A stretch of DNA of 37,174 nt from NCBI GenBank assembly GCA_028282245.1, contig JANQIL010000023.1, positions 1-37,174 of the forward strand, written 5' to 3'. The position numbers and the translations under genes were made by a program. Under the pieces are notes generated by a model that searched no databases, was not told the origin of the DNA, and saw only the letters and a list, made by a program, of their open reading frames with translations. This DNA is from Magnetospira sp. Its GTDB lineage: Bacteria; Pseudomonadota; Alphaproteobacteria; Rhodospirillales; Magnetospiraceae. This document shows, piece by piece, positions 1-7,635 of this stretch. Positions within the stretch are counted from its first letter, which is position 1. Each line of letters starts with the position of its first letter.

Positions 1-323
1 GGGTACCAGGCGGAGAAGAATGCCTCGGTTTCGCCGATGCTCATGAAGTCGTAGGCCAGATGGCCCTCGAACACCAAGCCGATCCGCCGCTTGGTCCGCG
101 CCGAAAGATCGTGGGAGTCCTCGCCGAGCACCCGGCAGGAACCGCCACCGGGTCGGAGGAATCCCATCAGGAGCTTGATCAGGGTCGTCTTGCCCACCCC
201 GTTCTTGCCGAGCAGGCCGAAGATGCCGCCCTCGCGGACCGAGAACGAGAGGCCGTCATAAATCGTCCGGCGACCGTAACGGTGGGTGAGACCCTCGACG
301 CGAATCGCGATTCTATCCATCAT
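1..323 (-). CDS. ABC transporter ATP-binding protein (partial, 5' end)
   Basis: This is the N-terminal ~107 residues of an ABC transporter ATPase; the rest lies beyond the left edge. A Walker A motif GLLGKNGVGKTT is visible near residue 38, preceded by the usual first strands (VEGLTHRYG) and followed by a Q-loop-region stretch (RRIGLVFEG). The predicted role is to couple ATP hydrolysis to a partner permease that is not in view, so the substrate is unknown. Two adjacent ATG codons (323 and 320) could start it. No clear Shine-Dalgarno is seen, and the start lies only about 14 bases past the terminator palindrome of the feo operon. Expression therefore depends either on read-through or on a promoter within the palindrome region. 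Confidence 0.85.
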   Translation of the reverse strand, partial: MMDRIAIRVEGLTHRYGRRTIYDGLSFSVREGGIFGLLGKNGVGKTTLIKLLMGFLRPGGGSCRVLGEDSHDLSARTKRRIGLVFEGHLAYDFMSIGETEAFFSAWY

Positions 324-330
324 GCGAAAA

Positions 331-377
331 TAATAACATCCCCCCCGGGAGGATGCAATATCCTCCCGGGGGGGATG
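331..377 (-). terminator. Perfect 18-bp palindrome terminator after the feo operon
   Basis: The arms at 337-354 and 360-377 are perfect reverse complements (CATCCCCCCCGGGAGGAT on the plus strand) around a 5-base loop. Read on the minus strand, the hairpin is followed by the T-rich run TTATTATTTT. It begins 25 bases after the stop of the last feo gene. This is an intrinsic terminator in the minus direction. Confidence 0.8.
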
Positions 378-401
378 CGGAATTCGGCGCAGGGTGGAGG
401 G

Positions 402-602
402 TCAGGGCTTGCCGGCCTCCGGCTTGACGGCCGCGCAGCCGTCCTTGCCGCAACCGGCGCAGCCGCTCTTGCGGGTGGTGAACTTGCGGATCAGATAGAT
501 CGTCGCGGCGATGGCGACGACGGCGATCAGGCCCCATTCCCAGACTCCGATACCACCTTCCGCGCCGAGGTCGATGGCCGGGACGTTCGCTTGCGTGGTC
601 AT
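402..602 (-). CDS. FeoB-associated Cys-rich membrane peptide
   Basis: A 66-residue peptide with one membrane helix (about residues 23-37, WEWGLIAVVAIAATIYLI) followed by a basic stretch and a short cysteine motif, CAGCGKDGC (residues 48-56). This is the pattern of the FeoB-associated Cys-rich membrane proteins, which are encoded directly after feoB and are thought to take the place of FeoC; their exact job is not settled. Its ATG overlaps the feoB stop (ATGA), so translation is coupled to feoB. The cytoplasmic or membrane-surface cysteines could bind ferrous iron or act as a redox switch; that is inference. Confidence 0.85.
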   Translation of the reverse strand: MTTQANVPAIDLGAEGGIGVWEWGLIAVVAIAATIYLIRKFTTRKSGCAGCGKDGCAAVKPEAGKP

Positions 603-3133
603 GGCGTCACTTCCTTGATGTCGTTGCGGCGATTCGGCCGTGGCAGGTGGCGGCCGAACGGGCGCTTGAACAGCCCCACCGCCACCAGCAGGGCGAGGGC
701 CGAGAAATAGACTGCCGACAGCATCTCGATGCCGTCCATGTCGAGGGCGACGCCGAGGGTATGCACCAGACTGGCGACGGTGAGACCGAGCAGGGTCGGG
801 AAGACGATGGAAAACAGCATCCAGCCGTAGGAATCGGTCTGTACCCGGACCATGATGGTGGTGGCCAGACAGGGCGGGTAGAGGGCGAAGAAGAGCATCA
901 CCGCGACCGCCGTCAGCGCCGTGTAGCCGGCCGCCTTCTGGGCCTCGCCCATGCGCTCCTCCAGCGTCCGGTTCTCGCCGTCCGATTGCTCGAACAGAAC
1001 CCCGAGCGTGGCCACGCTGCTTTCGCGGGCGGCGAACGAACTGAGCAGCGCCACGTTGATCTTCCAGTCGAAATTGGCATACCCGGTGACCGATTCGAGG
1101 CCCCGGCCGATGCGCCCCAGGAAGCTGTTGACGATGCGCTCGTTCCGCATTTCGCGGCGGAGCGTCTTGCGTTCGGTGGCGAGCGATTTCAGTGCCCGCG
1201 CCGCGCCGCGGGCGTCCTTGTCCTTGCTGCGCAGAAGGAACGGCGCGAACTCGGGATGGGACGCGGCATAGGACGCGTCCACCGCCTTGGAGGATTTCGC
1301 GCCCTGGGCGTTGAGTTTCGCCGCCTTGTAGGCGGTATAAACGTTGACGAGATGGATCAGGCGGTCCTGGTCGGCCACCGTCGCGGCCAGGGGATTGCCC
1401 TCCAGCTTCTGATAGAACGACGTGATTGCCGCCTCGGCCCGGGCTTGATAGCGAATCTCGCTCTCGGGCGTCAGGCCCGGGAATTGCAGCAGAATGTAGA
1501 CCACGACGGCGACCGCGATCACGACGGTTCCCACCTTCTTGATGTACAGCCAAGTCCGGTCCACGGACCGCCGCAGAACCCCGCGCAGGGTCGGCAGGTG
1601 GTAATGCGGCAGCTCCATCACGAAGGGCGCCGTCTCCATGTTGCGCAGCACCGAGACCGACAGCAGCTTGGCGACCAGCAGGGCCACGATCACGGTGATG
1701 GTCGACAGGTAGAACAGCACGAGGCCCTTGGTCTCGACGAAATATATGTTGATCAGCAGGGTGTAGAGCGGGACCTTGGCCAGGCAGTTCATGAACGGCA
1801 CGGTGAGGATGGTCGCCAGCCGCGCCCTCTGGTCGGGAATGCCCTTGGTCGCCATCACGCCGGGCACCGCGCAGCCGCCGGCGAACACGCCACCCAGGAT
1901 GAACGGCAGCGTCGATTGCCCATGCAGGCCGAAGCGGTGCAGGATGCGGTCGAGGATGAAGGCGATCCGCGCCATGTAGCCGCTGTCCTCCAGGATCGCG
2001 ATCAACGCGAACAGGATCAGGAAGATCGGCACGTAATTGAGCAGGGTGTTGGCGGAATCCACGAGCCACAGGCCCATCGCCCGCGCCTGCGGGTCGTAAA
2101 GGAATCCCGCCGCCGGCAGCCAGTCGGCCGCCAGGTTGCGGAAACCGGCCAGGATCGGCCAGGTGATCTTGGTCAACTCGTAGCCCTGGACGATGGACAG
2201 CTGATAAATCGTCCAGACCGTCAGGACCAGGAACACGGGCGCCAGCCAGCGGTTGAGAAGGAAACGGTCGACCCGCTCGGAGAGCGGCACCCGGTCCTTG
2301 TTGCGGTCCGTCACGCAGGTGGAGACGATGTCGCCGGCGAGATGGGCGCGGCAGCCGACGGTATGGTCCCCGACCGACGATCGAGTCGCGCGCTCGAAGG
2401 CCTCGCGGGCCTTGAACGCCTGATCCAGAAGGCCGTGGGCGTTGTTCACGCGGCTCGACAATATCTCTTCCGATCCGGCGTCGCCCTCCAGCAGCTTGAC
2501 CGCCAGCCAGCGGGCGGAAGCCGTCTCGGTCACCGCGGGCAGTTCGGAAAGGCGCGCCTGCAATTCGGCGACGTCGTTTTCCAACTTGCCGTAATTCAAG
2601 GTGATGGCGGCGGGCGTGTCGCCGGCGCCGACGCGGCGTATCGCCGCGCGCAGGTCGTCGATGCCGAGTCCGCGACGGCCGACCGAGGCGATCACCGGCA
2701 CGCAGAGCCGCGCCTCCAGGGCGCGCAGGTCGATCTCCAGGCCGCGCCGTTCCGCGACATCCATCATGTTGAGAACGACCACCACGGGCGCGCCCATTTC
2801 CATGAGCTGGAAGGTCAGCGACAGGCTGCGGTCGAGGTTGGTGGCGTCGACCACGTTGACAACGACGTCGGGCCGTTCCTCCAAAAGGAACCGTCGCGCC
2901 ACCCGCTCTTCCAGGGAATACGAGGTCAGGCCGTAGGTTCCCGGCAGGTCGACCATCTCCACGTCGAGGTCGCCGTCACGGTAGGAGCCGCTTTTCTTGT
3001 CGACGGTCACGCCGGGATAGTTGGCGATGTGCTGGACAACCCCGGTCAGGGCATTGAAAAGAGTCGACTTGCCGGCGTTCTGTTGGCCGGCAAGGGCGAC
3101 CAGGAGGCGTGTCCGGCGCGGGTTCTCAGTCAT
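599..3133 (-). CDS. feoB: Ferrous iron transporter FeoB
   Basis: An 844-residue protein with an N-terminal GTPase and a C-terminal polytopic membrane domain that imports Fe2+. The G motifs are clear: G1 GQQNAGKST (16-24), G2 Thr43, G3 DLPG (62-65) and G4 NMMD. The membrane part keeps the two duplicated gate motifs, seen as GGCAVPGVMATKG followed by PFMNCLAKVP, with a cysteine in each. It is longer than E. coli FeoB (773 residues), mainly because of a charged insertion of about 130 residues (after LLQFPGLTPE, up to GLESVTGYA) between two membrane segments. The chosen ATG overlaps the end of feoA by 8 bases and places the G1 motif at the expected position; an upstream in-frame extension is feoA read out of frame. 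Likely Fur-controlled with its operon. Confidence 0.95.
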   Translation of the reverse strand: MTENPRRTRLLVALAGQQNAGKSTLFNALTGVVQHIANYPGVTVDKKSGSYRDGDLDVEMVDLPGTYGLTSYSLEERVARRFLLEERPDVVVNVVDATNLDRSLSLTFQLMEMGAPVVVVLNMMDVAERRGLEIDLRALEARLCVPVIASVGRRGLGIDDLRAAIRRVGAGDTPAAITLNYGKLENDVAELQARLSELPAVTETASARWLAVKLLEGDAGSEEILSSRVNNAHGLLDQAFKAREAFERATRSSVGDHTVGCRAHLAGDIVSTCVTDRNKDRVPLSERVDRFLLNRWLAPVFLVLTVWTIYQLSIVQGYELTKITWPILAGFRNLAADWLPAAGFLYDPQARAMGLWLVDSANTLLNYVPIFLILFALIAILEDSGYMARIAFILDRILHRFGLHGQSTLPFILGGVFAGGCAVPGVMATKGIPDQRARLATILTVPFMNCLAKVPLYTLLINIYFVETKGLVLFYLSTITVIVALLVAKLLSVSVLRNMETAPFVMELPHYHLPTLRGVLRRSVDRTWLYIKKVGTVVIAVAVVVYILLQFPGLTPESEIRYQARAEAAITSFYQKLEGNPLAATVADQDRLIHLVNVYTAYKAAKLNAQGAKSSKAVDASYAASHPEFAPFLLRSKDKDARGAARALKSLATERKTLRREMRNERIVNSFLGRIGRGLESVTGYANFDWKINVALLSSFAARESSVATLGVLFEQSDGENRTLEERMGEAQKAAGYTALTAVAVMLFFALYPPCLATTIMVRVQTDSYGWMLFSIVFPTLLGLTVASLVHTLGVALDMDGIEMLSAVYFSALALLVAVGLFKRPFGRHLPRPNRRNDIKEVTP

Positions 3134-3437
3134 CGTCCACCTCGATGTCGGCGGCCTCCGCCCGACGGACGGTGACGAAGGCATTGCCGATGCGGATTTC
3201 GATGGGGTCCAGAAGCGGCGCGCTGCGCACCACGGTGACCTCGGTCGTTGGAACGAACCCCATGTCGAGCAGGCGTTGCCGAATGGCGCCCTCCCCGTTG
3301 AGCCGCTTGATGCGGCAGGTGGTGCCGGGCTTGGCGTCGCGCAGGCACGCCTTGCCGTTCGCGCCCTGCCCCGCGTTCCGACCACGCCGCCGCCGGCGGC
3401 GTCGCCAGCCCTTGTCGTTCGAGTCCTCGCCCATCAT
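3126..3437 (-). CDS. feoA: FeoA family protein
   Basis: A 103-residue cytoplasmic SH3-like protein that assists FeoB-dependent iron uptake. The core from about residue 30 has the FeoA pattern: the glycine-rich turn, RQRLLDMGFVP, then the strands ending IRIGNAFVTVRR. The N-terminal 25 residues are an extra arginine-rich segment (RRRRRRRG) not typical of the family. The gene overlaps feoB by 8 bases, which indicates coupled translation. A GC-rich hairpin separates it from the DUF4198 gene upstream in the same operon. Confidence 0.93.
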   Translation of the reverse strand: MMGEDSNDKGWRRRRRRRGRNAGQGANGKACLRDAKPGTTCRIKRLNGEGAIRQRLLDMGFVPTTEVTVVRSAPLLDPIEIRIGNAFVTVRRAEAADIEVDDD

Positions 3438-3467
3438 GATTCGATGCCCTTTCGTTCGACGCGCGAA

Positions 3468-3501
3468 GCCCCGCCCGGCAGAGAGGAAGACCGGGCGGGG
3501 C
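3468..3501 (-). repeat. GC-rich intercistronic hairpin in the feo operon
   Basis: A perfect 11-bp inverted repeat (GCCCCGCCCGG at 3468-3478, its complement at 3491-3501) with a 12-base loop lies between the DUF4198 gene and feoA. No T-run follows on the minus strand. It is better read as an mRNA-stability or partial-termination element than as a full terminator. Confidence 0.55.
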
Positions 3502-3534
3502 CGAATCGGCTCCTGTCTGGGAAGGAGTGGCCGA

Positions 3535-4323
3535 TCACTTGAACTCGTAGGCGCGAACCCAGATCACCGCGTCCTGCGAGAGTTCCTTGCCCGCGTGTTC
3601 CTTGGCGGGGCCGGAGCCGAGCGCCGCGAAGCCCCAGAAACCGGCCTTCGGAACGCCGAAGGTGAACACGCCGCGCTCGTCCGTCACCGCGACGATGGCG
3701 CCGCCGGGCAGCGGACCGGCCTTCACGGCGCCGGGTTTGTTGGCCGTCATGTCCGGTTCGGCGGCGAGATACTCGATCTCGATCTCGGCCCCGGGAACCG
3801 GCTTGCCCTCGGCGAGCAGAACGCCCGAGAAGGTAGAGCCGGCGAGCACGTTGGTCGGCTTGTTGAGCGGCACGATCTCGGTCGGCAGGCCGATGGGCTC
3901 GTTCCAGCCGGTCGGCATGCCCCCCTTGTTCAGATAGCTCTTGGTGATCTGCTGGATGTAGATGTCCTCGCTGCCCTCGTAATAGGGCGCCGGGACGATG
4001 GCGAAGATATAATCGCCGTTGCGCCGCACCTTCGCCGTCGCCTCGAAGGCCTTGGACTCGTTGTGCGCGCCATGGAAGGTGATTGGCCGCAGAAGATCCC
4101 GCAGATCCTTGCGCTCTCCCTTGTGTACGTAAAAGAATTCCTCCGGCGTTCCCATGTCCATGGCATGGCCGTTTTCCAACGGGTGCCAGAACACCATCTT
4201 CAACGGAACGTCGGCCGGCGCCTCCAGGTTGACCTCGGGGGTGTAGAGAAGCTGGAAATGGGCATGCGCGGGCACCGCCGATACGGCCAGGGCAAGCGCG
4301 GCGCTGATCAAGGCTTTCTTCAT
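3535..4323 (-). CDS. DUF4198 periplasmic metal-uptake-associated protein
   Basis: A 262-residue secreted protein with a clear signal peptide (MKKALISAALALAVSAVPAHA) that would leave a mature protein starting with His. The sequence fits the DUF4198 / CbiK-like family (COG5266), periplasmic beta-rich proteins often encoded with nickel, cobalt or iron transporters. The C-terminal half is a carboxypeptidase-regulatory-like beta domain (EGKPVPGAEIEIEY, later TDERGVFTFGVPKAGFWGF). A strong Shine-Dalgarno (GAGGAAAG) precedes the ATG. Position upstream of feoAB suggests a role in delivering or binding divalent metal in the periplasm. The substrate is inferred from context only. Confidence 0.85.
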   Translation of the reverse strand: MKKALISAALALAVSAVPAHAHFQLLYTPEVNLEAPADVPLKMVFWHPLENGHAMDMGTPEEFFYVHKGERKDLRDLLRPITFHGAHNESKAFEATAKVRRNGDYIFAIVPAPYYEGSEDIYIQQITKSYLNKGGMPTGWNEPIGLPTEIVPLNKPTNVLAGSTFSGVLLAEGKPVPGAEIEIEYLAAEPDMTANKPGAVKAGPLPGGAIVAVTDERGVFTFGVPKAGFWGFAALGSGPAKEHAGKELSQDAVIWVRAYEFK

Positions 4324-4365
4324 GTCTTTCCTCGTTGGTTCTTGGAACGGCTGGCCACGGCGGGC

Positions 4366-4689
4366 CTATTCGACGATGTCGTCGCCGGAAATCTCGATCG
4401 AGTGACCCTCGCCGGCGTCGAACAGCACCGTGTAACTGCCCGACGGCTTCTCGAACTCGAACTCGCTGTTGGCGTCCATCTTGCCCTCGACGACCACGTT
4501 GCCGCTGCCATCCTTGACGATCATGCCGACGTTGGCGGCCGACGAGCCGTCGGAGAATCCGCCCTCGCAGAGCACGGTGCCGTCGCCGTTGTCGTAACAG
4601 GAACACAGGGGCGTGTGGGCCGCCGCGGTCGCGGCGGATAACATGATCGCGAGCCCGCCGGCGAGGGCGAGCGGTCCGTGAGGGCGCAT
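4366..4689 (-). CDS. Small secreted Cys-rich protein, first gene of the feo operon
   Basis: A 107-residue protein with a signal peptide (residues 1 to about 24, ending ATAAAHT) and a compact mature domain with CSCYDNGDGTVLC near its N-terminus, then beta-strand-rich sequence rich in Asp, Glu and Ser. AAGGAG eight bases upstream supports the start. The three cysteines and acidic residues suggest a metal-binding or disulfide-stabilised periplasmic factor, perhaps a partner of the following DUF4198 protein. I do not recognise a named family. It is the promoter-proximal gene, downstream of the Fur-box-like sites. Confidence 0.75.
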   Translation of the reverse strand: MRPHGPLALAGGLAIMLSAATAAAHTPLCSCYDNGDGTVLCEGGFSDGSSAANVGMIVKDGSGNVVVEGKMDANSEFEFEKPSGSYTVLFDAGEGHSIEISGDDIVE

Positions 4690-4765
4690 TGCTTGTTCTC
4701 CTTTCCCATGGGCGACGACGACCCGTGACGATCGGCCGGCGCGTCGTTTCTGGCCGAATAGTAAT

Positions 4766-4780
4766 TGAGAACAATTCGCA
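4766..4780. promoter_or_regulatory. Fur-box-like operator (feo operon, proximal)
   Basis: TGAGAACAATTCGCA matches 11 of 14 defined positions of the 7-1-7 Fur palindrome TGATAATnATTATCA. It lies 77 bases before the start codon of the first feo-operon gene, a normal place for a promoter-overlapping operator. No confident -35/-10 pair was assigned. Confidence 0.55.
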
Positions 4781-4976
4781 TAAAAAGCCCTCGGGCGATG
4801 TGATAACCCTAAAAATAATAGGGTTAATGGAATGACATTACCCCTTGGACCGGTCTTTCCCGTGCCCGAAAAGAGACATATAAAATTATTTAAAACAAAG
4901 CTTTATCTCCAAAAAGACATGCTCTCGGGGTCCTTCGCTTGACCCGACAAAATCTATGGGTTACTGAAATAAATTA

Positions 4977-4991
4977 TGATAATCATTCGCA
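4977..4991. promoter_or_regulatory. Fur-box-like operator (distal)
   Basis: TGATAATCATTCGCA matches 12 of 14 positions of the 7-1-7 Fur palindrome. Exactly the same 15-mer occurs before the bfd-bfr genes at 30812-30826. Here it sits 44 bases after the tatC stop and about 290 bases before the first feo-operon gene, implying either a second, distal promoter or a remote site. Confidence 0.65.
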
Positions 4992-5034
4992 ATTCCTGCG
5001 ATACGAATTCCGGATGATCAATTCGGAATCCGTA

Positions 5035-5898
5035 TCAGGCGTTGAAGTCGGTTTCGTCCGGTGGTGGCGCATCGCCCCCCGGGCGCCGTTTCGGCGCGCC
5101 GCCGTCCGGATCGGACTCCGAGTCGGCGGCGGCGCCCGCCGCCTTCTTTTCGAAGAACAGGGCGGCGAGAATCGAGATCTCGTAGAGCAGGATGGTCGGC
5201 AGGGCCAGCATGAGTTGGCTGATCACGTCGGGCGGCGTCAGTATCGCCGCCGCGACGAAGGCCATCACGATCGCGTAGCGCCGCTTCTCGCGCAGATCCT
5301 GCACGGTGACCATGCCGACCCGGGCCAGCAGGGTGACCACCACCGGCAACTCGAAGCACAGACCGAACGCGAAGATCAGCCGCATGACCAGCGACAGGTA
5401 CTGATCCACCTTGGCCTGCAACTGGATCGCCAGACCGTCGGCGCCGGGCGGCACCTGGAACCCCAGGAAGAATTCCCAGGCCAGCGGGAACACCACGTAG
5501 TAGGCCATCGCGCCGCCCAGGAAGAACAGGATCGGAGTGGCGACGAGGAAGGGCAGCAGGGCCTTGCGCTCGTGGGTGTAGAGGCCGGGCGCGACGAATT
5601 TCCAGATTTCCGTGGCGAACACGGGAAATCCCAGGAACGCCGCCGCGAAGAAGGCCACCTTGATATAGGTGAAGAAGACCTCGTAGAGGGCGGTATAGAT
5701 CATCTGCTGGCTGCCGCCCTGATCATGGACGATGTCGGCCAGCGGCTGGACCAGGACTCCGTAGATGTCGGCGGCGAAATAATAGCAGACGAAAAACAGC
5801 AGGATCAGGACCACGAAACTGCGCAGCAAGCGGCGGCGCAGTTCCACCAGATGCTCCATCAGCGGCATCCGCGAGTCCTCGATCGACGGTTCCATCAT
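5035..5898 (-). CDS. tatC: Sec-independent protein translocase TatC
   Basis: A 287-residue inner-membrane protein, the twin-arginine signal receptor of the Tat translocon. The N-terminal signature MPLMEHLVELRRRLL and the conserved FxxYIKV and APGLYTHERK segments are present, with six membrane helices. The C-terminal 45 residues form a charged, Pro- and Asp-rich cytoplasmic tail. The ATG overlaps the tatB stop by 4 bases. Tat substrates in a phototroph include many cofactor-containing periplasmic enzymes. Confidence 0.96.
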   Translation of the reverse strand: MMEPSIEDSRMPLMEHLVELRRRLLRSFVVLILLFFVCYYFAADIYGVLVQPLADIVHDQGGSQQMIYTALYEVFFTYIKVAFFAAAFLGFPVFATEIWKFVAPGLYTHERKALLPFLVATPILFFLGGAMAYYVVFPLAWEFFLGFQVPPGADGLAIQLQAKVDQYLSLVMRLIFAFGLCFELPVVVTLLARVGMVTVQDLREKRRYAIVMAFVAAAILTPPDVISQLMLALPTILLYEISILAALFFEKKAAGAAADSESDPDGGAPKRRPGGDAPPPDETDFNA

Positions 5899-6326
5899 TC
5901 GGTGGAGCCCCTGGAGCCGTCGGCGGCGGGCCGCGCGGAAGCGCCTGGTGCATTGGTCCCCGGGCCGGGTCCCGGTTCGTCGTTCGGATCGGTCGGGTTC
6001 ATTTCCTCGACCGCGCGCCGGGTCCGCTCGTCCGGCTGGCCGTCGCGCGAAAACCGGCGGCGCATGTCGCCCTCGGGATCGATCAGGTTTTCGGCCTCGC
6101 GGTTGAGATCGGCATGGCCGGCCCGGCGGACCTGATCGCGGATGTCATCCAGTTCCGCCTCGCGCACCACCTCGTCGAACGAACGTCGGAATTCGTTGGC
6201 CAGGGAACGCCCCTTGCGCACCACCTGGGTCACCGTGCGCAGGGCGGTCGGCAGCTGCTTCGGCCCGACGACGACCAGCGCGATAAGCGCGACCAGGAAC
6301 AGTTCCTGCCAGCCGAGATCGAACAT
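5895..6326 (-). CDS. tatB: Sec-independent protein translocase TatB
   Basis: A 143-residue protein with the TatB N-terminus MFDLGWQELFLVALIALVVVG, a single membrane helix, then an amphipathic helix (GPKQLPTALRTV) and a long charged, Pro- and Gly-rich tail. It forms the substrate receptor with TatC. The Glu in the membrane-edge motif (WQELF) is a TatB hallmark. It starts 21 bases after tatA and overlaps tatC by 4 bases, giving a tatABC operon. Confidence 0.95.
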   Translation of the reverse strand: MFDLGWQELFLVALIALVVVGPKQLPTALRTVTQVVRKGRSLANEFRRSFDEVVREAELDDIRDQVRRAGHADLNREAENLIDPEGDMRRRFSRDGQPDERTRRAVEEMNPTDPNDEPGPGPGTNAPGASARPAADGSRGSTE

Positions 6327-6347
6327 GGGGCGTGGGTCCGGGGATCG

Positions 6348-6584
6348 TCAGGCGCCGGTCGCCCGGTCCTTGTTTTCGGTCGGCGCGGCGGCGCGCGGCG
6401 CGGGCTCGGACTCGATCGCCTTGGCGGGCGCGGTGTCCTCCTCCTCGTCCTTCATGCTCTTCTTGAACGATTTCAAGCCCTTGCCGAGATCCCCCATGAG
6501 CGCCGAAACCTTCCCCTTGCCGCCGAACAGGATCAGGACGACGGCGAGGACGATCAACCAATGCCAGATGCTGAAAGTACCCAT
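6348..6584 (-). CDS. tatA: Sec-independent protein translocase TatA
   Basis: A 78-residue protein with a short periplasmic N-terminus, one membrane helix ([16 protein letters not shown]) and the amphipathic helix with the family signature [22 protein letters not shown]. It polymerises to form the Tat pore or membrane-thinning patch. It is the first gene of tatABC. Confidence 0.96.
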   Translation of the reverse strand: MGTFSIWHWLIVLAVVLILFGGKGKVSALMGDLGKGLKSFKKSMKDEEEDTAPAKAIESEPAPRAAAPTENKDRATGA

Positions 6585-6678
6585 GTTCGCGTTTCTCTGT
6601 GCTCGCGTTTCGATGTGACGTGGGGCGGATAATGGACGAAAACGCGGAGAGCCGCAACGCCGCGCGTCGGCCGGCGGC

Positions 6679-7635
6679 TCAGGCGGGGGCGAGGGGGTCG
6701 CAGATGCGGATCATGCGCCGTCCGAGGGCCGCCATGCGGTTAGCCGACACGGCGGCGCCGGCCGCCTCGTTGAGCACCTTGGCGACCAGACTGTTGCCGA
6801 CCAGCTTGAGCGCGGTGTCGGCCGCCACCTCGGTGGACAGCAGCAGGGTGGTGTCGAAGATGGCCCGCTTGACCAGCAGCAGCGACGCCGACAGCGACGG
6901 CTTCAGTCCGTAGACCCCGGCGATGTTGCGGGCCATGCGGGCGGCGATGACCAGGAACGCGAAGGTGTCGAAGGCGCGCGACGGCGAGGCGGCGGAGATG
7001 GCGGCGGTCTGCACCACCGCGGCGCGGACGCAGCCGGTGGCGCGCTCGGCCAGTTTCTCCGACACCTGCTGGCGCAGCACTCCGCGCAGGGCGTTCTTGT
7101 TGGGGCATTTTTGGAGCGCCAGGATCTCGTCGGGTCCGGCGCCCTTCTCCTCGGCCCAGGCGCAGGCGGCGGAGATCGAGGCCTTCATCGGCACGTCCTC
7201 GTCGGTGATCTTGCGCCGCAACTGCACCGCCGAGGCGAGGCGGCGCATCCCGGCCAGCTCGCGCCGCGCCCCAAGGCCGATCAGACCCACGCCGCCGGCC
7301 AGCGCCGACAGGCACAGGGTGCCGAACACCGGCCCCAGGGCATACATGCGGACCACCAGATCGGCCGCCTCGAAGGTGAAGAAGGCGAGCAGCAGAACGC
7401 CAAGCCCGCCGGCGATCAGCGACGAGGTGCGCAGGCCGACGAATCCCTCCGTCGGAAGCTGCACGGGGCGCCAGTCCTGCTCGACCGGCGGCGCCGCCTG
7501 CCGGAGATCGATGCGGGTCGGGCTCTCCTGCGCGCGCGGCGGCGGTGGTGGCGGGGTGTTGACGAACGATGGGCCGGGGGCCAGGGTCACCGGCTTGCCG
7601 TCGGTATCCACCAGACGGGGGCCGTCCTTGATCAA
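6679..7635 (-). CDS. ycjF: YcjF family membrane protein (DUF697, TIGR01620)
   Basis: About 318 residues: a Pro-rich cytoplasmic N-terminus (PPPPPPRAQ), two membrane segments in the first half ([16 protein letters not shown] and [17 protein letters not shown]), then a helical DUF697 domain. It pairs with the GTPase YcjX in many proteobacteria; the E. coli pair belongs to the phage-shock/stress regulon, but the biochemical role is unclear. No ATG or GTG is well placed. The best start is TTG at 7635, whose TTGA overlaps the ycjX stop and which follows GGGAG by seven bases. The gene is thus translationally coupled to ycjX. Confidence 0.82.
   Translation of the reverse strand: MIKDGPRLVDTDGKPVTLAPGPSFVNTPPPPPPRAQESPTRIDLRQAAPPVEQDWRPVQLPTEGFVGLRTSSLIAGGLGVLLLAFFTFEAADLVVRMYALGPVFGTLCLSALAGGVGLIGLGARRELAGMRRLASAVQLRRKITDEDVPMKASISAACAWAEEKGAGPDEILALQKCPNKNALRGVLRQQVSEKLAERATGCVRAAVVQTAAISAASPSRAFDTFAFLVIAARMARNIAGVYGLKPSLSASLLLVKRAIFDTTLLLSTEVAADTALKLVGNSLVAKVLNEAAGAAVSANRMAALGRRMIRICDPLAPA

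Larger units (their letters stand above)
4690..5034. other. AT-rich control region of the feo operon
   Basis: This 345-base gap between tatC and the feo operon holds no gene. It contains two Fur-box-like dyads (4766-4780 and 4977-4991) and a small inverted repeat (AACCCT at 4805-4810, AGGGTT at 4820-4825). It is markedly more AT-rich than its surroundings, as expected for a regulated promoter. Confidence 0.6.

Noticed and set aside
647..3175. Long plus-strand open frame opposite feoB
   Set aside because: His/Gln/Arg-rich composition typical of the antisense of a GC-rich gene; no family pattern, and the other strand holds a clear FeoB.
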